Shown: positions 25,634 to 33,965, counted from the stretch's first letter. The stretch: 64,000 bases of DNA from Mycolicibacterium wolinskyi (GCF_002101965.1 NZ_LQQA01000032.1:62001-126000); one strand, 5' to 3'. A program made the numbers and translations. The notes: a model not told the origin generated them from the letters alone.

Positions 25634-25975
25634 CAGTTCGACCCTACAAGGGTCGGGGTCGGATGTCTCACCGGTGGTGGTGCCTGGATCGGGTCAGTTG
25701 TGTCTTCGGAGCGCTCCACCTGCGGTATTTACCTGTTTAATCTGGCCTTTAAACCCCGCCTTTTCTCGGCGGGGCGCCGGTGCGCGATCCCGCCCGGCGG
25801 TTGGGGACACAGCTGAGCCCAATAGAGTGCTATTGGTTGGTAGTCAGACCTTTTGTGCGTGACATTCCCACGGATTCGAGGGACGATCTTCGAGTCCACG
25901 TGAATGCACACGGACGCAAAGGTCGGCTTTCCGTCGTGTTGGCCCGCCAGTTGTCTGTGGACAGAAAGGTGCGCA
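25634..25975. other. 342-bp intergenic region between asnO and glnA4
   Basis: This divergent gap must hold both promoters. Near asnO, a minus-strand TAGGGT at 25641-25646 with GAGACA 17 bp upstream (25664-25669) could give a leaderless transcript. In the middle is a GC hairpin, CCCCGCC at 25754-25760 and GGCGGGG at 25768-25774 with a TTTTCTC loop, which could be a terminator or leader element. Nearer glnA4 are TTGGTTGGTAGTCAGACC (about 25830-25847), containing GGT-N6-ACC, and about 120 bp of leader without an ORF. No RNA family was recognised. Confidence 0.4.
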
Positions 25976-27343
25976 ATGAGCCCGAACCCCGGCATGCTGG
26001 CGCAGGCTGACCTGGAGCAAATGGTGGCCGCGGGCGAGATCGACACGGTGATCGTCGCATTCTGCGACATGCAAGGCCGGCTGACCGGCAAGCGTGTGTC
26101 CGCGCGGCTGTTCGTCGAGGAGGTCGCCGCCCACGGCGCCGAGTGCTGCAACTACCTGTTGGCCGTGGACGTCGACATGAACACCGTCGACGGCTACGCG
26201 GTGTCGAGCTGGGAAACCGGCTACGGGGACATGGTCATGACGCCGGACTTCGCCACGTTGCGGTTGACCCCGTGGCTGCCCGGCACCGCGCTGGTGATGG
26301 CCGATCTGTCGTGGCTCGACGGCAACCCCGTGACGGTTGCGCCGCGCAGCATCCTCAATCGCCAGATCGACCGGCTCGCCGAGCGCGGCCTGGTGCCCTT
26401 CGTCGGGACCGAACTCGAGTTCATGGTGTTCGACAACACCTTCCGCGAAGCCTGGGCCAACGGCTACCGCGACCTGACGCCCGCCACCGATTACAACGTC
26501 GACTACGCGATGCTGGCGTCCACCCGGATGGAGCCGCTGTTGCGCGACATCCGCCTTGGCATGGAAGGCGCAGGCATGTACTGCGAGGGCGTCAAGGGGG
26601 AGTGCAACCGCGGCCAGCAGGAGATCGCGTTCCGGTACGACCACGCGCGCGTGACGTGCGACAACCACACGATCTACCGCAACGGCGCCAAGGAGATCGC
26701 CGACCAGCACGGCAAGAGCCTGACGTTCATGGCGAAATTCGATGAGCGCGAAGGCAACAGCTGCCACATCCACATCTCGCTGCGTGGCGAGGACGGTTCG
26801 GCGGTGTTCGCCGACGAATCCGCACCCCTCGGTATGTCGGCGATGTTCCGCAGCTTCATCGCCGGGCAGCTGGCCACGCTGCGGGAACTGACGTTGTTCT
26901 ACGCCCCGAACATCAACTCCTACAAGCGATTCGTCGACGGCAGCTTCGCGCCCACAGCGGTGGCGTGGGGCATGGACAACCGCACCTGCGCGATGCGGGT
27001 GGTCGGCCACGGGCACGGTATGCGCGTCGAATGCCGGGCGCCAGGCGGCGACGTCAACCAATACCTCGCGGTTTCGGCGCTGATCGCCGGTGGCCTCTAC
27101 GGTATCGAGCACGAGCTCGAATTGCCCGATGCGCTGCCAGGTAACGCCTATACCAGTGGCGCGCAGCGGCTTCCGACCACACTGGCCGAGGCGGCCGAGC
27201 TGTTCGAGAAATCCGAGGTGGCGCGTGCGGCGTTCGGCGACGACGTCGTCGAGCACTACCTCAACAATGCGCGGGTGGAACTGACGGCGTTCAACGCCGC
27301 TGTCACGGATTGGGAAAGGGTGCGCGGTTTTGAACGGCTCTGA
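25976..27343 (+). CDS. glnA4: GlnA4-type glutamine-synthetase-like gamma-glutamyl ligase
   Basis: A 455-residue GS-fold protein with the beta-grasp N-terminus (DTVIVAFCDMQGRLTGKRV) and the catalytic domain (GTELEFMVFDN, NSCHIHISLRG, FYAPNINSYKRFVDG, MRVVGHGHGMRVECRAPGGD). GS lookalikes of this kind couple glutamate through its gamma-carboxyl to amines. Streptomyces GlnA3 uses polyamines and GlnA4 ethanolamine. The four-gene order with amidotransferase, aldehyde dehydrogenase and SDR matches M. tuberculosis glnA4 to Rv2857c. It is not the main glutamine synthetase: length and motifs differ and the neighbours are catabolic. ATG 25976 is preceded by GAAAGG. Confidence 0.85.
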   Translation: MSPNPGMLAQADLEQMVAAGEIDTVIVAFCDMQGRLTGKRVSARLFVEEVAAHGAECCNYLLAVDVDMNTVDGYAVSSWETGYGDMVMTPDFATLRLTPWLPGTALVMADLSWLDGNPVTVAPRSILNRQIDRLAERGLVPFVGTELEFMVFDNTFREAWANGYRDLTPATDYNVDYAMLASTRMEPLLRDIRLGMEGAGMYCEGVKGECNRGQQEIAFRYDHARVTCDNHTIYRNGAKEIADQHGKSLTFMAKFDEREGNSCHIHISLRGEDGSAVFADESAPLGMSAMFRSFIAGQLATLRELTLFYAPNINSYKRFVDGSFAPTAVAWGMDNRTCAMRVVGHGHGMRVECRAPGGDVNQYLAVSALIAGGLYGIEHELELPDALPGNAYTSGAQRLPTTLAEAAELFEKSEVARAAFGDDVVEHYLNNARVELTAFNAAVTDWERVRGFERL

Positions 27344-28079
27344 GCGGGTCGGCGGTCGGCCGATTATCGGCATGACGACATATCTGCAGCAGGCACAGAC
27401 CGGCGTCTGGGACGTTCGTGCCAGTTTCCTGCCGCAGATCTACTTCAACGGTGTCAACCTCGCCGGTGGCATCGCCCTTCTGCTGCCGCCGCAACCGGTC
27501 GACGACGAGGTCACGGACCGGGTCCTCGATCGCGTGGACGGGCTCGTGATCACCGGCGGCCCCGACGTCGATCCCGCCCGCTACGGACAGGCTCCGCACC
27601 CCAGCACCAACGAACCCGCACACGACCGCGACGAGTGGGAGTTCGCCCTCCTGGCAGGCGCACTGCGCCGCGGTATCCCGGTGCTCGGGGTCTGTCGCGG
27701 CGCCCAGGTGCTCAACACCGCGCTGGGCGGCACGTTGCACCAGCATCTGCCCGACGTCATCGGCCACACGCATCACCAGAAGGGCGACGCGATCTTCGGG
27801 ACATCGGCGGTGCGGACGGTTCCCGGCACCAAGCTGGCGGAGCTGATCGGCGAGACATCCGACGCGCAGTGCTACCACCATCAGGCCATCGACCGCCTGG
27901 GTGACGGGCTGGTGGTCAGTGCGAGGGACACCGACGGCGTCATCGAGGCCGTCGAGCTGCCCGGTGACGGATTCGTGCTCGGCGTGCAATGGCACCCCGA
28001 GGAGCGCCTCGACGATCTGCGGCTCTTCACCGCGATCGTGGAGGCAGCCAAAGCGCATGCGACAGAAAGGGTGTCATGA
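27330..28079 (+). CDS. Gamma-glutamyl hydrolase, peptidase C26 family (PuuD-like)
   Basis: A 249-residue class I glutaminase-type hydrolase with the nucleophile Cys122 in VLGVCRGAQVLN, GLVITGGPDVDPARYG before it, and the QWHPEER motif supplying the catalytic His and Glu near residue 226. By family and neighbours it should release free acid from a gamma-glutamyl intermediate, the last step of a PuuA/C/D-like pathway. The reading frame starts with TTG at 27330, overlapping the end of glnA4; an ATG at 27373 is an alternative but would trim the first strand. Its stop overlaps the next ATG (ATGA). Confidence 0.85.
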   Translation: MNGSERVGGRPIIGMTTYLQQAQTGVWDVRASFLPQIYFNGVNLAGGIALLLPPQPVDDEVTDRVLDRVDGLVITGGPDVDPARYGQAPHPSTNEPAHDRDEWEFALLAGALRRGIPVLGVCRGAQVLNTALGGTLHQHLPDVIGHTHHQKGDAIFGTSAVRTVPGTKLAELIGETSDAQCYHHQAIDRLGDGLVVSARDTDGVIEAVELPGDGFVLGVQWHPEERLDDLRLFTAIVEAAKAHATERVS

Positions 28080-29443
28080 CAGCGAGCCAGGTGATCAACC
28101 CGGCGACCGAGGAAGTTCTGGCCAGCGTCGAGATGCTCGACGAGAGCGCCGTCGACGACGCGGTCGCGCGGGCCAGGGCGGCACAACGGAAGTGGGCCGC
28201 ACAGGCTCCGGCCGAACGTGCCGCGGCCCTGCGGGCGTTCGCGGCGGCCGTCGACTCGCACATCGATGAGCTCGCCGCGCTGGAGGTCGCCAACTCCGGG
28301 CATCCGATCGGGCAGGCCGAGTGGGAGGCGGGCCACGTCCGCGACGTGCTGAACTTCTACAGCGCAACCCCGGAGCGGTTGTCGGGCAAGCAGATTCCGG
28401 TCGCGGGCGGGCTCGATGTCACGTTCAACGATCCGCTCGGCGTGGTCGGCGTCATCACGCCGTGGAACTTCCCGATGACGATCGCGGCCTGGGGCTTCGC
28501 GCCGGCGCTCGCCGCGGGCAACGCCGTCGTGCTCAAACCCGCCGAGTGGACGCCGCTGACGACGATCCGGTTGGGCGAGATCGCGGCCGAGTCAGGCCTG
28601 CCCGCCGACCTGTTCCAGGTGCTGCCCGGCAAGGGCTCGGTCGTCGGGGAGCGGTTCGTCAGCCATCCCGATATCCGCAAGGTCGTGTTCACCGGATCGA
28701 CCGAGGTCGGCATGCGGGTGATGGCCGGCGCCGCGAAGCAGATCAAGCGGGTCACCCTCGAGCTCGGCGGCAAGAGCGCCAACATCGTGTTCGACGACTG
28801 CGATCTGGAGAAGGCGGCGGCCACCGCGCCTTACGGGGTGTTCGACAACGCCGGGCAGGACTGCTGTTCGCGCAGCCGGATCCTGGTGCAGCGCAACGTG
28901 TACGACCGTTTCATGGAGCTGCTCGAGCCGGCGGTCAAGGGCGTCGTGGTCGGCGACCCGGCCGTGCGCGACACCGAGATGGGACCACTCGTGTCGCGCC
29001 CGCACTGGGAATCGGTCTCGTCCTACGTCCCCGACGACGCCCCCGTCGCGTTCCGCGGCTCGGCGCCTGACGGACCCGGCTTCTGGTTCCCGCCAACCGT
29101 TCTGACGCCGCAGCGTACGGACCGCACCGTCACCGACGAGATCTTCGGCCCGGTGGTGACAGTCCTGCCGTTCGAGGACGAGGCCGACGCGATCGCCCTT
29201 GCCAACGACACTCCTTACGGGTTGTCCGGATCGATCTGGACCGACAATCTCTCTCGCGCGCTGCGGGTGTCGCGCGCGGTGGAATCCGGCAACCTCAGCG
29301 TCAACTCACATTCCTCGGTGCGCTACAACACCCCGTTCGGCGGCTTCAAGCAGTCCGGGCTGGGACGCGAGCTGGGCCCCGATGCCCCGCTGTCGTTCAC
29401 CGAGACCAAGAACGTCTTCATCGCAGTCGAAGATTCGCAGTAG
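28076..29443 (+). CDS. aldC: Aldehyde dehydrogenase AldC
   Basis: A 455-residue NAD(P)-dependent aldehyde dehydrogenase. Visible are TPWNFPMTIAAW, KPAEWTPLTT, FTGSTEVG, the general base Glu229 in LELGGKSANIVF, and the nucleophile Cys263 in GQDCCSRSRI. In this cluster it should oxidise a gamma-glutamyl-amino aldehyde to the acid. It is translationally coupled to the C26 hydrolase by an ATGA overlap. All catalytic residues are present. Confidence 0.92.
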   Translation: MTASQVINPATEEVLASVEMLDESAVDDAVARARAAQRKWAAQAPAERAAALRAFAAAVDSHIDELAALEVANSGHPIGQAEWEAGHVRDVLNFYSATPERLSGKQIPVAGGLDVTFNDPLGVVGVITPWNFPMTIAAWGFAPALAAGNAVVLKPAEWTPLTTIRLGEIAAESGLPADLFQVLPGKGSVVGERFVSHPDIRKVVFTGSTEVGMRVMAGAAKQIKRVTLELGGKSANIVFDDCDLEKAAATAPYGVFDNAGQDCCSRSRILVQRNVYDRFMELLEPAVKGVVVGDPAVRDTEMGPLVSRPHWESVSSYVPDDAPVAFRGSAPDGPGFWFPPTVLTPQRTDRTVTDEIFGPVVTVLPFEDEADAIALANDTPYGLSGSIWTDNLSRALRVSRAVESGNLSVNSHSSVRYNTPFGGFKQSGLGRELGPDAPLSFTETKNVFIAVEDSQ

Positions 29444-29456
29444 AGGAGCTGCTCAC

Positions 29457-30230
29457 ATGGACTTGACCCAACGTCTCGCCGGCAAGGTCGCCGTGATCAC
29501 CGGTGGCGCCAGCGGTATCGGCCTGGCCACCGGCCGCCGGTTGCACGCCGAAGGCGCCACGATCGTGGTCGGCGACATCGATCCGACCACCGGCAAGGCC
29601 GCCGCCGACGAACTCGACGGTCTGTTCGTCCCCGTCGACGTGTCCGATCAGGCCGCCGTCGACAACCTGTTCGACACGGCCGCATCGACTTTCGGCAGCG
29701 TCGACATCGCGTTCAACAACGCCGGAATCTCCCCGCCCGAAGACGATCTGATCGAGAACACCGAGCTGCCGGCCTGGGAGCGGGTGCAGGACATCAACCT
29801 CAAGTCGGTGTACCTGTCCTGCCGGGCGGCGTTCCGGCACATGGTTCCCGCGGGCAAGGGATCGATCATCAACACCGCGTCCTTCGTGGCGGTCATGGGC
29901 TCGGCGACCTCGCAGATCTCCTACACCGCGTCCAAGGGCGGTGTGCTCGCGATGTCGCGTGAGCTCGGCGTGCAGTACGCGCGCCAGGGGATCCGGGTCA
30001 ACGCGCTGTGCCCCGGGCCGGTCAACACCCCGCTGCTGCAGGAGCTCTTCGCCAAGGATCCGGAACGCGCCGCGCGCCGGCTCGTGCACATCCCGCTGGG
30101 CCGGTTCGCCGAGCCCGAGGAACTCGCCGCCGCCGTCGCCTTCCTGGCCAGTGACGACGCGTCGTTCATCACGGGCTCGACGTTCCTGGTCGACGGCGGC
30201 ATCAGTTCCGCCTACGTGACACCCCTGTGA
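29457..30230 (+). CDS. Short-chain dehydrogenase/reductase
   Basis: A 257-residue classical SDR with TGGASGIG at residues 15-22, FNNAG, and the active site Ser142/Tyr156/Lys160 in SYTASKGG. GAGGAGC precedes the ATG, 13 bp after aldC. In a gamma-glutamylation pathway an alcohol-oxidising SDR next to an aldehyde dehydrogenase fits an amino alcohol substrate better than a polyamine, since no PuuB-type amine oxidase is present. It corresponds in position to M. tuberculosis Rv2857c. Confidence 0.9.
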   Translation: MDLTQRLAGKVAVITGGASGIGLATGRRLHAEGATIVVGDIDPTTGKAAADELDGLFVPVDVSDQAAVDNLFDTAASTFGSVDIAFNNAGISPPEDDLIENTELPAWERVQDINLKSVYLSCRAAFRHMVPAGKGSIINTASFVAVMGSATSQISYTASKGGVLAMSRELGVQYARQGIRVNALCPGPVNTPLLQELFAKDPERAARRLVHIPLGRFAEPEELAAAVAFLASDDASFITGSTFLVDGGISSAYVTPL

Positions 30231-30272
30231 CGGTGTGAGAGCGACGCCACTGTGATACCCCTTTAGGTCACG

Positions 30273-31007
30273 ATGACCGCCGAACCGGATCCGCAGCCCG
30301 CATCAGCCGAAACGGCTGATGCCCTGCTGCGTCCGGTGCGGCTCGGGAACGCGTTCGAGGACACCGTCGGCCGCCTGCTGGAGACCATCCGGCTCGGCGT
30401 GCTGGCACCCGGCGAGTCGCTACCGCCGGAACGGGAACTCGCGACGCGCCTGGGCGTCAGCCGCGACACCGTGCGGGAGGCGATCAAGTCGCTCGCCGAC
30501 GCCGGTTACCTGGTGTCGCGGCGAGGTCGTTACGGCGGCACCTTCCTGGCCGACGAACTGCCGCGCCACACCGCCGACACTCCCAGGCCGACGCGCGAGG
30601 AGATCGACGACGCACTGCGACTGCGCGAGATCCTCGAGGTCGGTGCGGCCCGGATGGCGGCCAGGCGCACGCTCAGTGCGGCCGAGCGCGACGGCCTGTG
30701 GTCGCGGCTGGCCGATGTGCGCGGCGCCGATCCCGACGACTACCGACGACTCGATTCCCGCCTGCACCTGGCCATCGCGGAGGCCGCCGGATCACCATCC
30801 CTGGTGCCGCTGGTCGCCGAGAACCGGATGCGGCTCAACGCGCTGCTCGACCAGATTCCGCTGTTGCCACGCAACATCGCGCACTCCGACGAACAGCACG
30901 AGGCGATCGTCATCGCGATCCTCGCCGGCGACGCCGACGGCGCGGCGACGGCCATGCTGGCCCATGTCGCGGGGTCGGCCGCGCTGCTCCACGGCTTCCT
31001 GGACTGA
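30273..31007 (+). CDS. GntR-family regulator, FadR (FCD) subfamily
   Basis: A 244-residue regulator. The winged helix at about residues 22-90 shows LPPERELATRLGVSRDTVREAIKSLADAGYLVSRRGRYGG. The FCD ligand domain at about 105-235 has the LREILEVGAARMAA and DSRLHLAIAEAAGSP metal/acid-binding helices. It lies 42 bp downstream of the SDR and closes the glnA4 cluster, its likely target. It is a paralogue of the regulator at 57.3 kb but has a different recognition helix. The effector is unknown. Confidence 0.88.
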   Translation: MTAEPDPQPASAETADALLRPVRLGNAFEDTVGRLLETIRLGVLAPGESLPPERELATRLGVSRDTVREAIKSLADAGYLVSRRGRYGGTFLADELPRHTADTPRPTREEIDDALRLREILEVGAARMAARRTLSAAERDGLWSRLADVRGADPDDYRRLDSRLHLAIAEAAGSPSLVPLVAENRMRLNALLDQIPLLPRNIAHSDEQHEAIVIAILAGDADGAATAMLAHVAGSAALLHGFLD

Positions 31008-31023
31008 TCCCTTCGCGGGGTCA
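31005..31023. terminator. Compact bidirectional terminator built from both stop codons
   Basis: TGATCCC (31005-31011), loop TTCGC, GGGGTCA (31017-31023) forms a 7-bp stem with one G-T pair. The first TGA is the stop of the GntR gene, and the final TCA is the reverse complement of the stop of the convergent phosphatase-family gene. No T-tract follows on either side. Confidence 0.55.
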
Positions 31024-31785
31024 GCGGGTGCCCTGGGCGATGACTTCGGCAATGCCGGCCGTCGCTCGCGCCGGGTCGAGATAGACGCCTCCGGGCACCA
31101 ACGGCGTCAGATCCCCGTCCAGGTCGTAGCGCAACGGCACGCCGGTGGGGATGTGTAGCGAGCGCACCCGGTCGGGGGTGAGGCCGTCCAGATGCGTGCA
31201 CAACGCGCGCAGCGAGTTGCCATGAGCGACAACGAGTGTGACGTGGCCGGCCATCAGATCTGCCGCGATCGCGTCCTGCCAGTACGGCACCAGCCTTCTG
31301 CGCACCGCCGCCAGCGACTCTGCGGCGGGAAGTTCGTTCGGCGGCAGGGCGGCGTACCGGGCATCGTGGCGCGGATGAGCGGGATCGCCCGGCGCCATCG
31401 CGGGCGGAGTGAGGTGGTACGAGCGGCGCCAGTCGTTGAACAGCTCGGTGCCGAACTCCCTGCGGACGCTACTACGCCGCCGGCCCTGCAGCACACCGTA
31501 ATGGCGTTCGTTGAGGCGCCAGCTTCGACGTATCGGTGTGGTGGTCGGCTCCAGCTCGTCCAATGCGATCGTTGCGGTGTCGATCGCGCGCATGAGCACG
31601 GACGTGTGCACGGCCGTCGGACGTAGTCCGGCCTCCCGTATCAACCGGCCCGCCGCGGCAGCCTGGTCACGGCCGCGGTTCGTCAGTGGAAAATCAAGCC
31701 AGCCCCCGAACACGTCGTCGGCATTGGCCGTGCTCTCGCAGTGCCTCAGCAACAGCAGCACACGCGAAACTCGCAGCTTCGTCAT
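31021..31785 (-). CDS. Phosphoglycerate-mutase-like histidine phosphatase
   Basis: A 254-residue protein of the dPGM branch of the histidine phosphatase superfamily. It has the phospho-histidine motif LLRHCESTAN (RHG replaced by RHC, His retained), GWLDFPLTNRGRDQA, the NERHYGVLQG loop and the second histidine in VVAHGNSLRAL. True phosphoglycerate mutase activity is possible, but the catabolic setting suggests a phosphate transfer or hydrolysis on another sugar acid. ATG 31785 overlaps the stop of rpiB (ATGA), so the two are one operon, preceded by the AATGGT-type operator at 32301. Confidence 0.8.
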   Translation of the reverse strand: MTKLRVSRVLLLLRHCESTANADDVFGGWLDFPLTNRGRDQAAAAGRLIREAGLRPTAVHTSVLMRAIDTATIALDELEPTTTPIRRSWRLNERHYGVLQGRRRSSVRREFGTELFNDWRRSYHLTPPAMAPGDPAHPRHDARYAALPPNELPAAESLAAVRRRLVPYWQDAIAADLMAGHVTLVVAHGNSLRALCTHLDGLTPDRVRSLHIPTGVPLRYDLDGDLTPLVPGGVYLDPARATAGIAEVIAQGTR

Positions 31786-32255
31786 GCTCGGCTCGTCCTC
31801 ACCTGTTGGAGTTCGCGGGTCTCCATTGCGCTGATCTGGTCGAGCCGCAACTGGTGACGTCCACCCTTGAAGCGGGTGGTCAGCCAGACGTCGAGAATGC
31901 GCTCGGCGAGGTCGGGTGCCACCACTTTGGCGCCCATCACGAGGACGTTGGCATCGTTGTGGGCCCGGGCGATCTCGGCCGTGAACACGCAGTGGCACAA
32001 CACGGCCCGTACGCCGCGAACCTTGTTGGCCGCGATCTGCTCGCCGCAGCCGCTGCCGCCAAGGACGACGCCGAAGTCATGCGAACCATCGACCACCACC
32101 GCTCCGACGTCCGCGCACAGCGGTGGGTAGTCGGCCGTCTCGGCGGCGTCGTGCACCCCGCGATCGTCGACGTGGTGGCCGCGTTCGGTCAGCCAGGTGG
32201 TCAGCCGCGACTTCATCGCGACGGCATTGTGGTCGGCTGCGATCGCGATGCGCAT
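31782..32255 (-). CDS. rpiB: RpiB/LacAB-family sugar-phosphate isomerase
   Basis: 157 residues with the family start MRIAIAADHNAVAMK, the catalytic loop region GVVLGGSGCGEQIAANKV (Cys retained) and the DANVLVMGAKVV strand. RpiB proteins interconvert aldose and ketose phosphates, ribose 5-P or 4-carbon and 6-carbon analogues. GAGGCGAAG precedes ATG 32255, which is why the in-frame ATG at 32282 was not used. Being tied to a PGM-like gene and controlled from the island's divergent operator region suggests a catabolic isomerase rather than the housekeeping one. Confidence 0.8.
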   Translation of the reverse strand: MRIAIAADHNAVAMKSRLTTWLTERGHHVDDRGVHDAAETADYPPLCADVGAVVVDGSHDFGVVLGGSGCGEQIAANKVRGVRAVLCHCVFTAEIARAHNDANVLVMGAKVVAPDLAERILDVWLTTRFKGGRHQLRLDQISAMETRELQQVRTSRA

Positions 32256-32300
32256 CTTCGCCTCGGTTCCCTCGGTTCGCATCAGTAGAGTAGTGGCCTG

Positions 32301-32313
32301 ATGGTAACACCAT
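32301..32313. promoter_or_regulatory. Island operator, copy 1 (ATGGT-AAC-ACCAT)
   Basis: A perfect 5-3-5 inverted repeat, 46 bp upstream of the rpiB start. The core GT-N3-AC fits the FadR-subfamily GntR consensus. Its centre is 64 bp from the centre of copy 2, close to six helical turns, so one regulator could act on both divergent transcripts. Confidence 0.7.
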
Positions 32314-32363
32314 AAGACGTCGGCGGTACCGCTTGAGGAAACGTCTGAGCTCAATTAAGGTAG

Positions 32364-32378
32364 AATGGTAATACCATA
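32364..32378. promoter_or_regulatory. Island operator, copy 2 (AATGGT-AAT-ACCATA)
   Basis: A near-perfect inverted repeat ending 19 bp before the ferredoxin start. It shares AATGGTAATACCAT almost base for base with the sites at 42673 and 49470. It is probably bound by the GntR protein encoded at 57.3-58.1 kb. Confidence 0.75.
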
Positions 32379-32397
32379 ATGAGTGTCAGGAGTTCGC

Positions 32398-32718
32398 ATG
32401 CCGAAGGTCGTCTTCATCACGCTCGACGGGGCGTCGCGCATCGTGGATGCCCAGGCGGGGGAATCCGTCATGGCCGCGGCCGTTCGCAACGGGATTCCGG
32501 GCATCATCGGTGAATGTGGCGGTAACTGCAGCTGCGCCACGTGCCATGTCTACGTCGATGACGAGTTCGTCTCCGCCGTCGGGTCCGTGGGCGACATGGA
32601 AGACGACCTGCTCGACCTCGGTGTCGCCGACCGCCGTGCGGGCAGCCGGTTGTCGTGCCAGATCCAGGTGACCGAGGACCTCGATGGTCTCACCGTGCGC
32701 ATGCCCGAGGAGCAGTGA
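32398..32718 (+). CDS. [2Fe-2S] ferredoxin, putidaredoxin type
   Basis: 106 residues with the ISC/adrenodoxin-type cluster motif C-x5-C-x2-C in GECGGNCSCATCHVYVDDE and the fourth Cys in RLSCQIQV. Such ferredoxins carry electrons to P450s or Rieske oxygenases; the only candidate acceptor in the island is the Rieske oxygenase at 53.9 kb. AGGAG precedes ATG 32398, and the ferredoxin reductase starts 2 bp after its stop. Transcription is probably controlled by operator copy 2. Confidence 0.92.
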   Translation: MPKVVFITLDGASRIVDAQAGESVMAAAVRNGIPGIIGECGGNCSCATCHVYVDDEFVSAVGSVGDMEDDLLDLGVADRRAGSRLSCQIQVTEDLDGLTVRMPEEQ

Positions 32719-32720
32719 GC

Positions 32721-33965
32721 ATGCATGCGGGCACGCTCGTGGTCGGCGCCAGTCAAGCCGGGCTGCAGCTCGCGGTGTCGCTTCGCGAATCGGGAGAGAC
32801 CGGCCCGATCACGCTGATCGGCGAAGAACCGCACGCGCCCTATCAGCGTCCGCCTTTGTCGAAGGCGTATCTGCTGGGCGGGACGGAGTTCTCGCAACTG
32901 TGGCTGCGTACCTCGGAATTTCTGGACAGTTGTGACATCACGCTCCTCACAGGGGAACGGATCGACAGTGTCGAGCTGAATTCCGACGGCCCGTCGGGGT
33001 GGGCACGTACGGCCAAGGGGCGCGTGCTGACCTTCGACCGGTTGGCCCTGACCGTCGGGGCGCGACCACGCCGCCTCGAGGTGCCCGGCGCCGACCTTGG
33101 TGGCGTCACCTATCTGCGTACCGCGGCCGATGCGGCCGAACTGCGAGAACTGCAGTCGGAGGCGGAATCCGTGGTGGTGATCGGCGGCGGTTTCATCGGT
33201 CTCGAGGCCGCCGCGGTCGCCCGCGCTCAGGGGAAAGCCGTGACCGTCGTGGAAGCGGCGGACCGGCTCATCGGACGCGCCGTGGCGCCCGTCGTGTCGG
33301 AGTTCTATCGCGGTGCGCACATCCGGCGTGGTGTGGACATCCGGCTCGGCACCCAGGTGAGATGGCTCGCCGGCAAGAACGGCCGGGTCCAGGCGGTCGA
33401 ATTGGCAGATGGCACTTGGATTCCCGCCGACTGTGTGATCGTCGGCATCGGCGTCGTCCCACGCACGAAACTGGCCAGGCAGCTGGAACTGCATTGCGAA
33501 GGCGGCATCGTGGTCGATCGTTACGCCCGCACGAGCAACCCGAACGTGGTGGCGGCCGGGGACTGCACCGTGCAGCCCAACCCCGTCACCGGTAGCGGCA
33601 GAGTGCGGCTCGAATCGGTGCAGAACGCGATCAGCCAGGCCAAGACGGCCGCCGCAACGCTGTCCGGGAGATGTGAACCCAACGCGGGTGTGCCGTGGTT
33701 CTGGTCCGATCAGTACGACCTCAAACTCCAGATCGCCGGTCTGTCAGCCGGTCATGACCGGTACGTGGTGCGCGGTGACATCGACGGCGAGTCGTTCGCG
33801 GTGCTGTACTACCGAGACGATGCGCTGCTGGCCGTCGATGCGGTGAATGCCCCTCGTGACTACATGGCCGTGCGAAAAGCACTCACTCAGGGCTCGACGA
33901 TCCCCGCCGAGTCGGCGGCCGACAGCGCCATCGCGTTGCGCGATCTCGTCGCGGCGCGGGCCTAG
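32721..33965 (+). CDS. Ferredoxin reductase (FAD/NAD-dependent, putidaredoxin reductase type)
   Basis: A 414-residue flavoprotein. It shows the FAD-binding start LVVGASQAGLQLAVSLRESG, PYQRPPLSKAYL, the NAD-binding motif VVIGGGFIGLEAAAVARAQG (about residues 153-172), VVAAGDCTVQPN, and a C-terminal domain typical of oxygenase-coupled reductases. It should pass electrons from NAD(P)H to the adjacent ferredoxin. It converges with the next gene with a 4-bp overlap. Confidence 0.92.
   Translation: MHAGTLVVGASQAGLQLAVSLRESGETGPITLIGEEPHAPYQRPPLSKAYLLGGTEFSQLWLRTSEFLDSCDITLLTGERIDSVELNSDGPSGWARTAKGRVLTFDRLALTVGARPRRLEVPGADLGGVTYLRTAADAAELRELQSEAESVVVIGGGFIGLEAAAVARAQGKAVTVVEAADRLIGRAVAPVVSEFYRGAHIRRGVDIRLGTQVRWLAGKNGRVQAVELADGTWIPADCVIVGIGVVPRTKLARQLELHCEGGIVVDRYARTSNPNVVAAGDCTVQPNPVTGSGRVRLESVQNAISQAKTAAATLSGRCEPNAGVPWFWSDQYDLKLQIAGLSAGHDRYVVRGDIDGESFAVLYYRDDALLAVDAVNAPRDYMAVRKALTQGSTIPAESAADSAIALRDLVAARA

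Noticed and set aside
25754..25774. Rho-independent terminator between asnO and glnA4
   Set aside because: The hairpin is good but lies between divergent genes, with no gene ending there; a leader or regulatory role is equally possible, so it is only described within the intergenic entry.
30231..30272. Operator for the GntR regulator of the glnA4 cluster
   Set aside because: ACC-N6-GGT near 30257 and GGT-N6-ACC near 25838 have opposite symmetry and do not form one consistent motif.
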